NCBI GenBank assembly: GCA_019359515.1
Contig: JAHHHC010000027.1
Coordinates: 1 to 64,000, forward strand
Reading direction: 5' to 3'
From: Desmonostoc vinosum HA7617-LM4
Lineage (GTDB): Bacteria; Cyanobacteriota; Cyanobacteriia; Cyanobacteriales; Nostocaceae
DNA length: 64,000 nt
The notes beneath the pieces were generated by a model that worked only from the letters and a program-made list of their open reading frames with translations, was not told the DNA's origin and ran no database searches. This document shows positions 7,785 through 17,002 of the stretch, in pieces. Position numbers and translations under genes: made by a program. Numbering within the stretch: position 1 is the first letter of the stretch; every line of letters starts with the position of its first letter.

Positions 7785-7838
7785 AAAAGTCTTAATTAGG
7801 GAGTGGTGAGTGGGGAGTAGGGAGTGGGGGAAGATTTG

Positions 7839-7890
7839 GTTCGACTCTGCGGTAGTTGAGCGTAGCCGAAACTCACCAACCGGGAGATGA
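7839..7890. repeat. Dispersed GGTTCGACT...ACTCACCAACCGGGAGATGA repeat
   Basis: This is an imperfect copy of an intergenic repeat also seen at 12691-12722 and in part at 19248-19280, 34268-34290 and 49283-49305. It can fold (GGTTCGACT / AGCCGAAACTCACC). No coding role. Confidence 0.5.
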
Positions 7891-7952
7891 GGGAGTAAAA
7901 AAGCTGGGGAGCTAGGGAGGCTAAGGAAATTGGGGGAGAAAGATAATTTCCT

Positions 7953-7987
7953 ATTCTCCATTCCCCATTCCCCATTCCCCATTCCCC
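7953..7987. repeat. STRR heptamer repeat (ATTCCCC)5
   Basis: Five consecutive heptamers ATTCTCC/ATTCCCC. STRR heptamers are a hallmark of heterocystous cyanobacterial genomes. They end two nucleotides before the stop of the subtilase gene. Confidence 0.85.
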
Positions 7988-7989
7988 TT

Positions 7990-9834
7990 TTAGGCAGTTT
8001 GCCCGTTGTTTTTCAGGGCTAAACGAGCAAGTCCATAGCAAAGTAGGGCATTGACAATCAGGAAAATACGTGCAACATTTCCGCTGCCTAATCCCCAAAC
8101 TGCTGGGTCGTAAAACGCACTGACTGTTAAGCACGCTGCAATACCAAGGGTAGAACCAATTGCAAACCACTTCCAACTAGGATGTCCTAGCAGTAACGCC
8201 ATTAACACGACAGGAATTAGGACGCTAGCAAACAGAGGATTAAAAGCATTTGTCCCCTGTATGGTGTTGCCTAGTTCGGGAATTGAACTGCCCAAAATCC
8301 GGAAAGGCCATTGGGGTAGGTCAAAGATATAGATTCCTTTAAGGAAGAATAATCCAGAACTGCCAGCAATTAAGCCGCTAGATAATGGCCAGCTCCAAGA
8401 GAAGGGGAAATAAACCCGTAAAAACCAAGCTAGTAAATAAGAACCAACTACCATCAAAATCTTGGGTAATAGTGCTATGGCACCACCATCAATCCAAAAG
8501 CCGGGGTTGAGGTAGCCGCTATCTCGTAGCCAGCGGAAGAAATCGGGGAAACTGATTTGCCCTTCGGTGGCGAGTTTAACTGCTGCTTGGGCATTGAGTT
8601 GTCCAGCACCGTAGTAGTTCAAACCATCATCTTGAATAACTCGTGCCGATTGCTGGAGGACTTTAAAGATGTCTTCTGGGTCTTTAACGCCAGTAGCTCT
8701 AATTAATGCTGCCACACCTGCAACGTGTGGGGAAGCCATGCTAGTACCCTGTAAGCCCAGAAAAATACCTTCACCGTTTTCGTCTATGGTTTCTTGGAGA
8801 ATTTGACCGGCTTCACTGCCGCCAGGGGCGGAGATATCTACTCCTGCACCAAAGTTAGAATAGGGGGCTTTTTCGCTATCAGGGCCGTATGCTGAAACCC
8901 CAATGACGTGAGGATAACGGGCTGGATAGCTGACTCCGCTGGTGTTTTCATTGCCAGCGGCGGCAATAATGACTACGCCTTTTCTATGGGCATACTCGAT
9001 CGCTTGCTTCATCAGTTGGCTTTCACCACCACCACCCAAGCTCATATTAATCACATCTGCGCCTTTATCGGCAGCAAATTTAATAGCTTCGGCAATATCA
9101 GCAACTGTACCACCGCCATAGGCACTGAGTACTTTTAATGGCATGAGGTTGGCTTCGTAGGCAATGCCAGCTACGCCATATTTGTTATTGGTGGCTTGAG
9201 CAATAGTACCTGCTACATGAGTACCGTGTCCGTGGTCGTCTTTGGCTTCTTCTCGGTCGTTGACGAAATCGTAGCCTTTGACGAATTTGGTCTCATATAA
9301 GTCGCGCACACGGGTAATGCCAGTGTCAATGACAGCAACTGTGATGCCACTACCTTTGGTTTGACTCCACGCGCCCTCTATGCCAATTTGGTGCAAATTC
9401 CACTGTTTGCTGTAATATTGGTCGTTAGGGCCAGTTAATGAAGTATTGACTTCATCGTCTTGAGGTCTTAAAAATTCTCCTAGCCAAGCAGTTTCACCGG
9501 GTTTAGGAATTTTATAAATGTAATTTGGCTCGATGAATTCTGTAGCTTTGGCAAATTCAGATTTTTTCAACTCTTGCAATCGTTGCCGATCGCCTTTCAC
9601 AATATACACATTGTCTTTTGCTGAGAACTTATTGTCTAATTGGGGTGTAACGTTATATTTTTGAGCGATCGCTTTTAAATCTTGTTGCACGACTTCAATC
9701 GGAATATCTTCCCGAAAATCAAGCAAAATCGTCTCAAATTCTCCTTTAGCTGCTATTCCCTGATAATTCAGAAAACCAAACACAGCAGCAACTAACCCCA
9801 TGACAAACAAGCACAATAATATAAGTTTTCTCAT
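7990..9834 (-). CDS. S8 family serine peptidase (subtilase) with C-terminal membrane domain
   Basis: A 614-residue subtilisin-like endopeptidase. An N-terminal hydrophobic segment (residues 2-22, signal or anchor) is followed by a propeptide-like region. The catalytic domain is at about 150-425: Asp170 in AVIDTG, His203 in DDHGHGTHVAG, oxyanion Asn295 in AAAGN and Ser365 in GTSMASPHVAG. All triad residues are present. After the catalytic domain come several hydrophobic helices (about 445-605), so the enzyme is probably membrane-anchored with its protease domain in the periplasm. Substrates are unknown. It is divergently oriented to the gene at 9954. Confidence 0.92.
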   Translation of the reverse strand: MRKLILLCLFVMGLVAAVFGFLNYQGIAAKGEFETILLDFREDIPIEVVQQDLKAIAQKYNVTPQLDNKFSAKDNVYIVKGDRQRLQELKKSEFAKATEFIEPNYIYKIPKPGETAWLGEFLRPQDDEVNTSLTGPNDQYYSKQWNLHQIGIEGAWSQTKGSGITVAVIDTGITRVRDLYETKFVKGYDFVNDREEAKDDHGHGTHVAGTIAQATNNKYGVAGIAYEANLMPLKVLSAYGGGTVADIAEAIKFAADKGADVINMSLGGGGESQLMKQAIEYAHRKGVVIIAAAGNENTSGVSYPARYPHVIGVSAYGPDSEKAPYSNFGAGVDISAPGGSEAGQILQETIDENGEGIFLGLQGTSMASPHVAGVAALIRATGVKDPEDIFKVLQQSARVIQDDGLNYYGAGQLNAQAAVKLATEGQISFPDFFRWLRDSGYLNPGFWIDGGAIALLPKILMVVGSYLLAWFLRVYFPFSWSWPLSSGLIAGSSGLFFLKGIYIFDLPQWPFRILGSSIPELGNTIQGTNAFNPLFASVLIPVVLMALLLGHPSWKWFAIGSTLGIAACLTVSAFYDPAVWGLGSGNVARIFLIVNALLCYGLARLALKNNGQTA

Positions 9835-9953
9835 ATTAACTCTTCACCGCTTTTTGTCAGTTTGTTCACTACGATAACTTATCTCAGTTGTTTATTGGTG
9901 TATTTTGCACATTAGTTACAATATTCACTCAGGACTTAGGACTTTTTTGAACA

Positions 9954-10379
9954 ATGGAACGCGGTCTTTTGTGGTTGCCCCTCTTAGCAATGTTTTTTTG
10001 GTTAGCTTGGCAAGGCTCGCAGGAATATCAAAAAGTTGAAACCTATCGAGCTTGGGCGGAGCAATTTGAACGGGCTAAGTACGACATTTATGCTGTACTG
10101 GGTCAAAAAGGTAACAATATAACTTGGGGTAAACCCACGCCAAAAGGCCCAATTAAATTAGAAACGTTTTCTTTATTAGATACTCAAGAAGTCTATCTAT
10201 TAGTAGATGACAAATTAATAGATCTAGAGAATTTACCACAAAAAGGACGTTCTATAGAATTAGAATTTCTCTTTTTTGAACCTGCTAACTCAGTACGCGT
10301 TCCGTTTACAGAAATTCCTTTAGCAGCAGAATGGGGTAAATATTTGCAGGGGGCATTACAGGAATTGCGATCGCGATAA
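9954..10379 (+). CDS. Membrane-anchored hypothetical protein (141 aa)
   Basis: An N-terminal hydrophobic helix (LLWLPLLAMFFWLAWQ, about residues 4-20) with few basic residues before it suggests a signal anchor. The rest is a soluble domain with strand-rich segments (KLETFSLLDTQEVYLLVDDK, SIELEFLFFEP). No family is recognised. It starts at ATG 9954, divergent from the subtilase, and ends just before a repeat-filled gap. Confidence 0.7.
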   Translation: MERGLLWLPLLAMFFWLAWQGSQEYQKVETYRAWAEQFERAKYDIYAVLGQKGNNITWGKPTPKGPIKLETFSLLDTQEVYLLVDDKLIDLENLPQKGRSIELEFLFFEPANSVRVPFTEIPLAAEWGKYLQGALQELRSR

Positions 10380-10387
10380 AGTGGGGA

Positions 10388-10575
10388 ATGGGGAATCAAG
10401 AGGACACGGGGACACGGGGACGCGGTGAGACAGCGAGTAAAGGAGGGTTTCCCTCCGCAGGCGACTGCGTTAGCGAGCTTGCGAGCGTCACCCGAAGGGT
10501 GACGCAAAGAAACTTTCATGTACATTCCCGCGTTTCCCTCTCTTGGCGTCTTCTCCCTCATCCCTCTTATTCTCC
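10388..10575. repeat. G-rich and hairpin intergenic repeats
   Basis: It contains a GGACACGGGGACACGGGGACGCGG tract-type repeat, a block with GGAGGGTTTCCCTCC and GTCACCCGAAGGGTGAC palindromes, and a C/T-rich arm. Such blocks recur between genes in Nostocales. The small ORFs here are translations of repeat DNA. Confidence 0.6.
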
Positions 10576-10629
10576 AGGCTTTGTAAAATATTGATAGAGA
10601 GCATTACCTAACAAAAACAAAAGGTGACT

Positions 10630-11061
10630 ATGCGATTACTACACACAATGCTGCGGGTAGGCAACCTTGAAGAGTCTTTGAAGTTCTACTGCGAAGTCCT
10701 GGGCATGAAACTACTGCGGCGAAAAGATTATCCAGGAGGAGAATTTACCCTCGCTTTTGTTGGCTACGGTGAAGAAAGCGACAATACAGTACTGGAATTA
10801 ACCTATAACTGGGGAGTAGAAAAGTACGAATTGGGTAGTGCTTACGGTCATATCGCCCTTGGCGTTGATGATATTTATACTACCTGTGAGGAAATTAGAA
10901 ATCATGGCGGTAAAGTTGTGCGGGAACCAGGCCCCATGAAACATGGTTCGACGGTAATCGCTTTTGTGGAAGATCCGGACGGATACAAAGTTGAACTGAT
11001 TCAATTAGGTACTCAAGGATCTGCTACAAAACAGCAATCACAACAACTTGTGAGTCAGTAA
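10630..11061 (+). CDS. gloA: Lactoylglutathione lyase (glyoxalase I)
   Basis: It converts the hemithioacetal of methylglyoxal and glutathione to S-lactoylglutathione, detoxifying methylglyoxal in the cytosol. The ATG at 10630 is preferred over the in-frame GTG at 10624, because numbering from it places the metal ligands at His5, Glu56, His74 and Glu122, exactly as in E. coli GloA, and AAAGG is positioned as ribosome site. Motifs are [36 protein letters not shown] and [11 protein letters not shown]. The length of 143 residues is typical. Confidence 0.95.
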   Translation: MRLLHTMLRVGNLEESLKFYCEVLGMKLLRRKDYPGGEFTLAFVGYGEESDNTVLELTYNWGVEKYELGSAYGHIALGVDDIYTTCEEIRNHGGKVVREPGPMKHGSTVIAFVEDPDGYKVELIQLGTQGSATKQQSQQLVSQ

Positions 11062-11081
11062 TTCTCCAAAAAGAATATTAG

Positions 11082-12662
11082 GTGATCGAGTTGAGCATCA
11101 AGCAATGCCGCCAGCAAAAAATCTGTTGGCAGAAGTTTTTAGTAGGAGGTCTAGCAAGTTGCGGTATTTTCAGCCAAATATGCTTACCGTCACAGGCTGA
11201 TGAAGGAACTGGGGACTGGGGGAGGAGTTTTTCAAGTACCCAATTCCTGACCCCCGATCCCCAATACCCAATACTTAGTACCCAAGTAACCCAGCAAACT
11301 TCGGTATCAGAACTATCTGATGTCAAGCCAACAGACTGGGCTTATCGAGCGTTACGATCACTTATGGAACGCTATGGAGTCCTATCTGGCTACGGCAACG
11401 GTAAATTTCAAGGTAATCGCCCCGTCACCCGTAACGAATTTGTCGCAGGTTTAGCAGCAACTTTAGATAAAGTAGATAGCTTGAGTATCGATGCTATTGG
11501 CGATCAAGAAGACATCATGATTTTACGGCGGTTACAAAGAGAACATGGTTTAGCTTTAGAACAATTGCGACAGCAACTAAACACAATTAGCGATCGCACT
11601 ACTCAACTCCAAGCTGATCAATTTTCTCCTACTACCAAACTCCAAGGTCAAATCATTGTTGCTTTAAATGATGGTAGTAACGTTAACAATACTCTAATTA
11701 ACCGTGAACGTTTAACTCTAACCACCAGTTTCCATCCACAAGATTTACTGATCACTCAGTTAGAATCTGGTAACAACGGCGGTGATGCCATAACTTTGGC
11801 TAATCAAGAAAACCCTCTCAACAAGAGTGGTTTGGTTGGTGAGCATGGCGGACTTAACTATACTGCCATTGAGCCAGGGTTAAATCTCAGAAAGTTATAT
11901 TACTCTTTTCACCCCTTCCCTGATGTAGCTATTACCGTTGGGGCGAAAATGTCACCACGGGATTTTATTGACCGTAACCAGTATGCTAACAATGAGGCAA
12001 TTGATTTTAGTTCTAGCGTTTTGATCAATAATCCCCTGATTGTACAAAACCAAATTGATCGTCATGGTGGTGCAGGATTAGCGATCGCTTGGCAACCTCA
12101 GTCTAGTAAATTTATTTTGCGATCGCTTTACATTGGTGCCAATGCTAATCAACCAAACTCAACTATAGATGGTGGTTTATTTGGCGATCGTCGTCAAGCA
12201 AGTGTAGAACTAGAATACTCACCAAACAAGCACTTCGTCTTCAGGCTGCAATACACCAATGCTTTAATTAACAATACAAAAATTAATGCTTTTGGTATCA
12301 ACGCCGAATATGCCCTCAACCGCAATGCAGGGATTTTTACTCGCTTAGGAATTGGTGACTATCAAGGATTTAACACCGCGATCAGCCAAAATTTAGATTT
12401 ACATCCTTTGAGTTGGGCAATTGGTTTGAGTTGGCGGAATTTAGTCTTGCCTCGTAGCATTGCGGGAATTGCGATCGCCCAGCCTTTCGTTACAGATAGT
12501 TTTGGTAATGCTACTCAGACGAACTTCGAGACATTCTACAATGTTACCCTGAGCGACAATTTTAGTATTACTCCCATAGTATCTGTGGTCAGTAACGCTA
12601 ATAACGATAGTTCCAATGACACCATCTGGCAAAGTACCCTCAGAACCGTGTTTTCGTTTTAG
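11082..12662 (+). CDS. SLH-domain carbohydrate/iron-type porin (OprB family)
   Basis: Outer-membrane porin of the cyanobacterial SLH-OprB type. After an N-terminal export segment (about residues 17-38) comes one SLH domain (DVKPTDWAYRALRSLMERYG, GYGNGKF, RPVTRNEFVAGL, about 73-130), which binds pyruvylated wall polymer. A short coiled coil (ILRRLQREHGLALEQLRQQL) and a roughly 340-residue beta-barrel ending in an aromatic residue (TLRTVFSF) follow. The start is GTG 11082 or TTG 11091; neither is strong. The linker between signal peptide and SLH domain is translated from STRR-like DNA (see findings). Substrate is not predictable. Confidence 0.88.
   Translation: MIELSIKQCRQQKICWQKFLVGGLASCGIFSQICLPSQADEGTGDWGRSFSSTQFLTPDPQYPILSTQVTQQTSVSELSDVKPTDWAYRALRSLMERYGVLSGYGNGKFQGNRPVTRNEFVAGLAATLDKVDSLSIDAIGDQEDIMILRRLQREHGLALEQLRQQLNTISDRTTQLQADQFSPTTKLQGQIIVALNDGSNVNNTLINRERLTLTTSFHPQDLLITQLESGNNGGDAITLANQENPLNKSGLVGEHGGLNYTAIEPGLNLRKLYYSFHPFPDVAITVGAKMSPRDFIDRNQYANNEAIDFSSSVLINNPLIVQNQIDRHGGAGLAIAWQPQSSKFILRSLYIGANANQPNSTIDGGLFGDRRQASVELEYSPNKHFVFRLQYTNALINNTKINAFGINAEYALNRNAGIFTRLGIGDYQGFNTAISQNLDLHPLSWAIGLSWRNLVLPRSIAGIAIAQPFVTDSFGNATQTNFETFYNVTLSDNFSITPIVSVVSNANNDSSNDTIWQSTLRTVFSF
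11203..11290 (+). repeat. STRR-like repeat inside the porin gene
   Basis: GGAACTGGGGACTGGGGGAG followed by CCCAATTCCTGACCCCCGATCCCCAATACCCAATAC-type heptamers lie in frame between the signal peptide and SLH domain. Without them the protein would be close to the usual length of this linker. Confidence 0.6.
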
Positions 12663-12816
12663 ATTAGGGAGTAGGGGAAAGAGGGGATGTGGTTCGACTT
12701 CGCTCACCAACAGGGAGATGAAGAGGACGCGGAGAATAACAAATGACAATTCCCGATTCCCCTTCGGGTTCGCCAGTCCCAAAAAATATAAAACTAAAAA
12801 TCGTAAAATTGTAAAG
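12663..12816. repeat. Repeat-filled gap before clpB
   Basis: It holds GTAGGGGAAAGAGGGG-type sequence, a GGTTCGACTTCGCTCACCAA copy and AATTCCCGATTCCCC. The open frame continuing upstream of clpB into this DNA is not protein-like. The last 40 nt are A-rich and lead into the clpB start. Confidence 0.5.
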
Positions 12817-15486
12817 ATGCAGCCTACAGATCCTAATAAATTTACTGATAAAGCCTGGGAAGCGATTGTTAAATCCCAAGATATAGTTCGTGCTTATCAA
12901 CAACAGCAATTAGATGTTGAACATTTAATTATTGCCCTGTTAGAAGAACCCACTAGTTTAGCAATACGTATCCTTGCCAGATCTGAAGTTGATCCAATCC
13001 GTTTACAACAGCAACTAGAAGCCTATACTCAACGTCAACCCAAAGTTGGTAAAAGCGATCAACTCTATCTCGGTCGTAGTTTAGATGTTTTATTAGACCG
13101 AGCCGAGGATATTAGAACTGGGATGAAAGATGCTTACATCTCCATAGAACACATGCTCCTAGCCTTTGCTGAGGATGAACGCATCGGTAGGCGGATGCTC
13201 AAAGCCTTTAGTGCGGATACCGCTAAGCTAGAAGCGGCGATCAAAACTGTACGTGGTAGCCAAAAAGTGACAGATCAAAGTCCAGAATCACGTTACGAAG
13301 CTTTACAAAAGTTTGGTAGAGACTTGACAGAACAAGCAAAATCTGGAAAGCTCGACCCAGTAATCGGGCGGGATGACGAAATTCGGCGCGTAATCCAGGT
13401 ATTGTCTCGACGTAGCAAAAATAACCCAGTGCTGATTGGTGAACCTGGAGTAGGAAAAACAGCGATCGCAGAAGCACTGGCACAGCGAATGGTGAATGGT
13501 GATGTACCGGAATCTTTGAAAAACCGTCAGCTAATCTCTTTAGATATTGGTAGTTTGATTGCTGGAGCCAAACTGCGGGGAGAATTTGAAGAACGCTTGA
13601 AAGCAGTTCTGAAGGAAGTTATGGAATCTAACGGTCAAATTGTCCTGTTCATTGATGAACTGCACACTGTTGTTGGTACTGGTTCTAGCCAACAAGGGGC
13701 AATGGATGCAGGGAATTTACTCAAGCCAATGCTCGCACGGGGAGAATTGCGTTGCATCGGGGCAACAACCTTGGATGAATACCGTAAACACATTGAAAAA
13801 GACGCAGCACTAGAACGCCGTTTTCAGCAGGTATTTGTAGATCAGCCCAGCGTAGAAAATACTATTTCCATTCTCAGGGGTTTAAAAGAACGCTACGAAG
13901 TTCATCACAATGTTAAGATTTCTGACTCAGCGCTAGTGGCGGCGGCAACTTTGTCAGCACGTTATATATCAGACCGTTTTTTGCCCGATAAAGCTATTGA
14001 CTTAGTAGATGAGGCAGCCGCACAACTGAAAATGGAGATTACCTCCAAGCCTGCCGAATTGGAAACTATCGACCGTCGCTTAATGCAGCTAGAAATGGAA
14101 AAACTGTCATTGGCGGGAGAAGATAAAAGTATTGCTCCAACTAGAGAGCGTTTAGAACGCATTGAGCGAGAAATCGCCACTCTCACAGAAAAGCAGCACA
14201 AATTTAATGAGCAGTGGCAAGGAGAAAAGCAGCTATTAGAAGCAATTAGCGCTTTAAAGAAAGAAGAAGATGCTCTCAAAGTACAAATTGAGCAAGCCGA
14301 ACGCGCTTATGACTTGAATAAAGCTGCTCAACTCAAGTACGGTAAATTAGAGGGAGTACAACGCGATCGCGAAGTTAAAGAAGCGAAACTCCTAGAAATT
14401 CAAAGTCAAGGCTCCACCTTACTGCGAGAACAAGTCACAGAAGCTGATATTGCCGAAATTGTCGCCAAATGGACAGGAATCCCCGTTAATCGTCTGTTGG
14501 AATCGGAACGACAAAAGTTACTGCAATTAGAACATCATTTACATGAACGAGTTATTGGGCAGCAGGAAGCCGTCGCCGCAGTAGCAGCGGCAATCCGTCG
14601 CGCCCGTGCAGGAATGAAAGACCCCTCGCGTCCCATTGGTTCATTTTTGTTCATGGGCCCCACAGGTGTAGGCAAAACCGAACTTGCCCGTGCTTTGGCA
14701 CAATTTCTCTTCGATTCTGACGATGCCCTAGTGCGCCTAGATATGTCTGAGTATATGGAGAAACACTCAGTTTCTCGTCTTGTAGGAGCGCCACCGGGGT
14801 ATATTGGCTACGAAGAAGGGGGTCAACTTTCTGAAGCAATTCGCCGCCATCCTTACTCAGTAGTACTACTGGATGAGATAGAAAAAGCTCATCCTGATGT
14901 GTTTAATATTTTATTACAAGTATTAGATGATGGCAGAATTACTGATTCTCAGGGTAGGTTAGTGGACTTTCGCAACACCGTAATTGTCATGACTAGTAAC
15001 ATTGGTAGCGAACACATTTTAGATGTGTCTGGCGATGATTCTAAGTATGAAACAATGCGGAACCGAGTGACAGATGCCTTGCGATCGCACTTCCGCCCCG
15101 AATTTCTCAACCGTGTCGATGACATCATTCTTTTCCATACCCTCAGTCGCTCAGAAATGCGGCATATCATCCGCATTCAACTTAAGCGGGTAGAAAATCT
15201 CCTCCGCGAGCAAAAAATCTCCTTTGAGATCTCTTCACCTGCTTGTGATTACCTTGTAGAAGCTGGCTATGACCCAGTTTACGGCGCTCGTCCCCTCAAG
15301 CGTGCAATCCAGCGAGAAGTCGAAAACCCCATCGCCACTAAATTACTGGAAAACACTTTTATCTCTGGAGATACGATTTTTATCGATAAGAGTGAAAATG
15401 GTTTAACTTTCAGCAAAGAACTACCCGTTAAAGTATCAGTTTCACAAACTCCAGTTAAACTAATTGAATCGTCATCTGAACCGTGA
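12817..15486 (+). CDS. clpB: ATP-dependent disaggregase ClpB
   Basis: Hexameric Hsp100 chaperone that threads aggregated proteins through its pore together with DnaK. From ATG 12817 ([14 protein letters not shown], the family start) the product has 889 residues. Segments are the N domain (1-150), AAA1 with Walker [10 protein letters not shown] at about 208 and LFIDELHT, the middle coiled-coil propeller (about 400-530), AAA2 with GPTGVGKTE at about 614, [16 protein letters not shown] and the sensor region [15 protein letters not shown]. No ClpP-binding loop is evident. It is probably one of two ClpB paralogues, as in other Nostocales; which one is not decidable here. Confidence 0.95.
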   Translation: MQPTDPNKFTDKAWEAIVKSQDIVRAYQQQQLDVEHLIIALLEEPTSLAIRILARSEVDPIRLQQQLEAYTQRQPKVGKSDQLYLGRSLDVLLDRAEDIRTGMKDAYISIEHMLLAFAEDERIGRRMLKAFSADTAKLEAAIKTVRGSQKVTDQSPESRYEALQKFGRDLTEQAKSGKLDPVIGRDDEIRRVIQVLSRRSKNNPVLIGEPGVGKTAIAEALAQRMVNGDVPESLKNRQLISLDIGSLIAGAKLRGEFEERLKAVLKEVMESNGQIVLFIDELHTVVGTGSSQQGAMDAGNLLKPMLARGELRCIGATTLDEYRKHIEKDAALERRFQQVFVDQPSVENTISILRGLKERYEVHHNVKISDSALVAAATLSARYISDRFLPDKAIDLVDEAAAQLKMEITSKPAELETIDRRLMQLEMEKLSLAGEDKSIAPTRERLERIEREIATLTEKQHKFNEQWQGEKQLLEAISALKKEEDALKVQIEQAERAYDLNKAAQLKYGKLEGVQRDREVKEAKLLEIQSQGSTLLREQVTEADIAEIVAKWTGIPVNRLLESERQKLLQLEHHLHERVIGQQEAVAAVAAAIRRARAGMKDPSRPIGSFLFMGPTGVGKTELARALAQFLFDSDDALVRLDMSEYMEKHSVSRLVGAPPGYIGYEEGGQLSEAIRRHPYSVVLLDEIEKAHPDVFNILLQVLDDGRITDSQGRLVDFRNTVIVMTSNIGSEHILDVSGDDSKYETMRNRVTDALRSHFRPEFLNRVDDIILFHTLSRSEMRHIIRIQLKRVENLLREQKISFEISSPACDYLVEAGYDPVYGARPLKRAIQREVENPIATKLLENTFISGDTIFIDKSENGLTFSKELPVKVSVSQTPVKLIESSSEP

Positions 15487-15813
15487 AAATACACAAATTT
15501 GGTATATATTTAGGCACAACTAATATATGGATATTTATCTTTTTTCTAACTAGATTTCCACGTAGTAACTCAGTACAACAAGGGCATGAAAACATCTTTT
15601 TACCAATCCCCAGTCACCAATCCGCATTTTTAAGACAGAGTAGCTCAACCGCAAATTTAGTGTCAAAATTGATATCAAGCGGAACAGTAATAGGTGATTA
15701 TAATCACAATCTCTCATGTGCCGACTTCAAGTACTCATAAAGTCCGCATTTGCAACTGAAATTGTTGATTTGTCAAATTGCCTAATTTACTCAACTTCAT
15801 AAGGACAATTTTT
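15487..15813. other. Non-coding gap, AT-rich
   Basis: No convincing gene is present; a short frame from GTG 15483 overlaps the clpB stop and lacks protein character. CATAAGGACAATTTTT at the end is the ribosome site of the next gene. Confidence 0.5.
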
Positions 15814-16458
15814 ATGCAACAACTCATCACTTCCTTAGAACTTCAAAATTCACGATACCTATCAAAAAAAAGACTGATCAGTTACCATCATCAGTTACGT
15901 TTAATATTTTCACTCGGTAGTCAAGTCAAAAACATTTTGGAAATTGGGATTTTTAATTCTTTTTTTGCGGATATACTGAAGCGATATAAATACAACGTTT
16001 CTACCGCAGATATTGACCCTAACCTCAATCCAGATATCATTTTGGATTTGACAAAAGATATTTCACACCTAAAAGGTAAATTTGATGCGATCGTGCTGTT
16101 TCAGGTATTAGAACATTTTCCTTATGAGCAGTCAGAACAAGCTCTCAAACAACTTGCAGAAGTAACAAATAGATTTTTAGTGATTTCAATTCCTTATAAT
16201 ACTTTGTATTTAGGACTTGAGGTTGGAGTTTCCATAGCTGATAGAACAAGACATTTATTATTCAGCATACCAAAATTCTGGGATACAAAACCTATATGTG
16301 ATCAACACTACTGGGAAATGGGAATAAAAGGATATCCTAAAAAGCGGATTTTAAACTCCGTTGCTAAAGCTGGGTTAACAGTTAAGGAAGAATTTAGAGA
16401 TGTCGGTCATCCATATCACTACTTTTTGGTGTTAGAAAAAAATACCAGCAATACTTAA
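15814..16458 (+). CDS. Class I SAM-dependent methyltransferase
   Basis: A 214-residue protein with the Rossmann methyltransferase order: ILEIGIFNSFFADIL (motif I, SAM glycine-loop region, about 43-57), VSTADIDPN (acidic end of strand 2), FDAIVLFQVLEHFPYEQSEQ (motif with VLEH, strand 4) and a late FLVLEK strand. The first Gly of the usual ExGxG is replaced by the EIGIFN variant, so activity is likely but substrate unknown. ATG 15814 with AAGGA eight bases upstream is chosen over the in-frame TTG at 15778. Confidence 0.82.
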   Translation: MQQLITSLELQNSRYLSKKRLISYHHQLRLIFSLGSQVKNILEIGIFNSFFADILKRYKYNVSTADIDPNLNPDIILDLTKDISHLKGKFDAIVLFQVLEHFPYEQSEQALKQLAEVTNRFLVISIPYNTLYLGLEVGVSIADRTRHLLFSIPKFWDTKPICDQHYWEMGIKGYPKKRILNSVAKAGLTVKEEFRDVGHPYHYFLVLEKNTSNT

Positions 16459-16524
16459 ACGTTTTTCCTATTTGCTTTTCTCTGTGGGAGTTAGAGACCC
16501 CTACTTCTACAAATAGCTTTTTTT

Positions 16525-16713
16525 GGCGTTGCATAATTGCGGGATGATTTATCGGGGGCAAGGCAGTGCGTTGCGGAGCGAGTGTGGTCTTGGGGGAAAC
16601 CCCCATGAACAACTCGCGTTGGGGTTCAAAGCGTTGTAGCGACTGCCGCGCACAGAGAATAAAGAGTTTGAGATTTCAACCCATCATATTTCATCCCATG
16701 ATTCAGCAACGCC
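16525..16713. mobile_element. MITE-like element with 23-bp terminal inverted repeats
   Basis: Left end GGCGTTGCATAATTGCGGGATGA (16525-16547) and the reverse complement of the right end (16691-16713) match at 18 of 23 positions. Both ends abut C plus T-run sequence (16517-16524 and 16714-16720), a possible target duplication. The 189-bp interior has no transposase and carries a hairpin CTTGGGGGAAACCCCCATG. It is probably a non-autonomous derivative of a cyanobacterial IS. Confidence 0.6.
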
Positions 16714-16770
16714 CTTTTTTGAAGTGGGGTATAAATCCCCACCTAAAACAACACTCTGTTGCCAGTTAAC

Positions 16771-16792
16771 TGTTCCCTGTTCCCTGTTCCCT
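16771..16792. repeat. STRR heptamer repeat (TGTTCCC)3
   Basis: Three consecutive TGTTCCC units followed by T lie between the MITE-like element and a gene-like fragment. Confidence 0.7.
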
Positions 16793-16798
16793 ATTTAT

Positions 16799-16867
16799 CA
16801 GATTGCAGCAGCCTTTAACATGCAAGCTGCGGGATTAGCTGCTGTCTATGACAAACTACATAAGTAA
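16799..16867 (+). pseudogene. Possible orphan C-terminal gene fragment
   Basis: Directly after the STRR the frame reads QIAAAFNMQAAGLAAVYDKL and a stop at 16865-16867. It is Ala-rich and helical, like the C-terminus of a real protein, with no start. The parent family is not recognised and chance is possible. Confidence 0.3.
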
Positions 16868-17002
16868 TGTCTATAATATTTTCTGCCAGTGGTAGGGGAA
16901 TCCGAATAAAATTTAAGAGGCATTCCTTACCTGTAATAACTGAGAATCGCGGAAAATTAATTCTCAGAATTATTTCTGCAACTAAGTAATAGACGGATAA
17001 CC

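Noticed and set aside
7785-7982. Upstream extension of the 77-residue gene
   Set aside because: It is translation of STRR and dispersed repeats; the ATG at 7784 begins the structured part.
10388-10594. 68-codon frame in the repeat block before gloA
   Set aside because: Translation of G-rich repeats and palindromes only.
12616-12816. N-terminal extension of ClpB to 12616
   Set aside because: The extension is translation of repeat DNA, overlaps the porin end, and the family start [14 protein letters not shown] lies at 12817.
15483-15740. 85-codon frame overlapping the clpB stop
   Set aside because: GTG start, no ribosome site, low-complexity AT-rich translation and no family-like motif.
16566-16769. 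67-codon frame inside the MITE-like element
   Set aside because: It spans the element interior and the right inverted repeat; composition is repeat-like.
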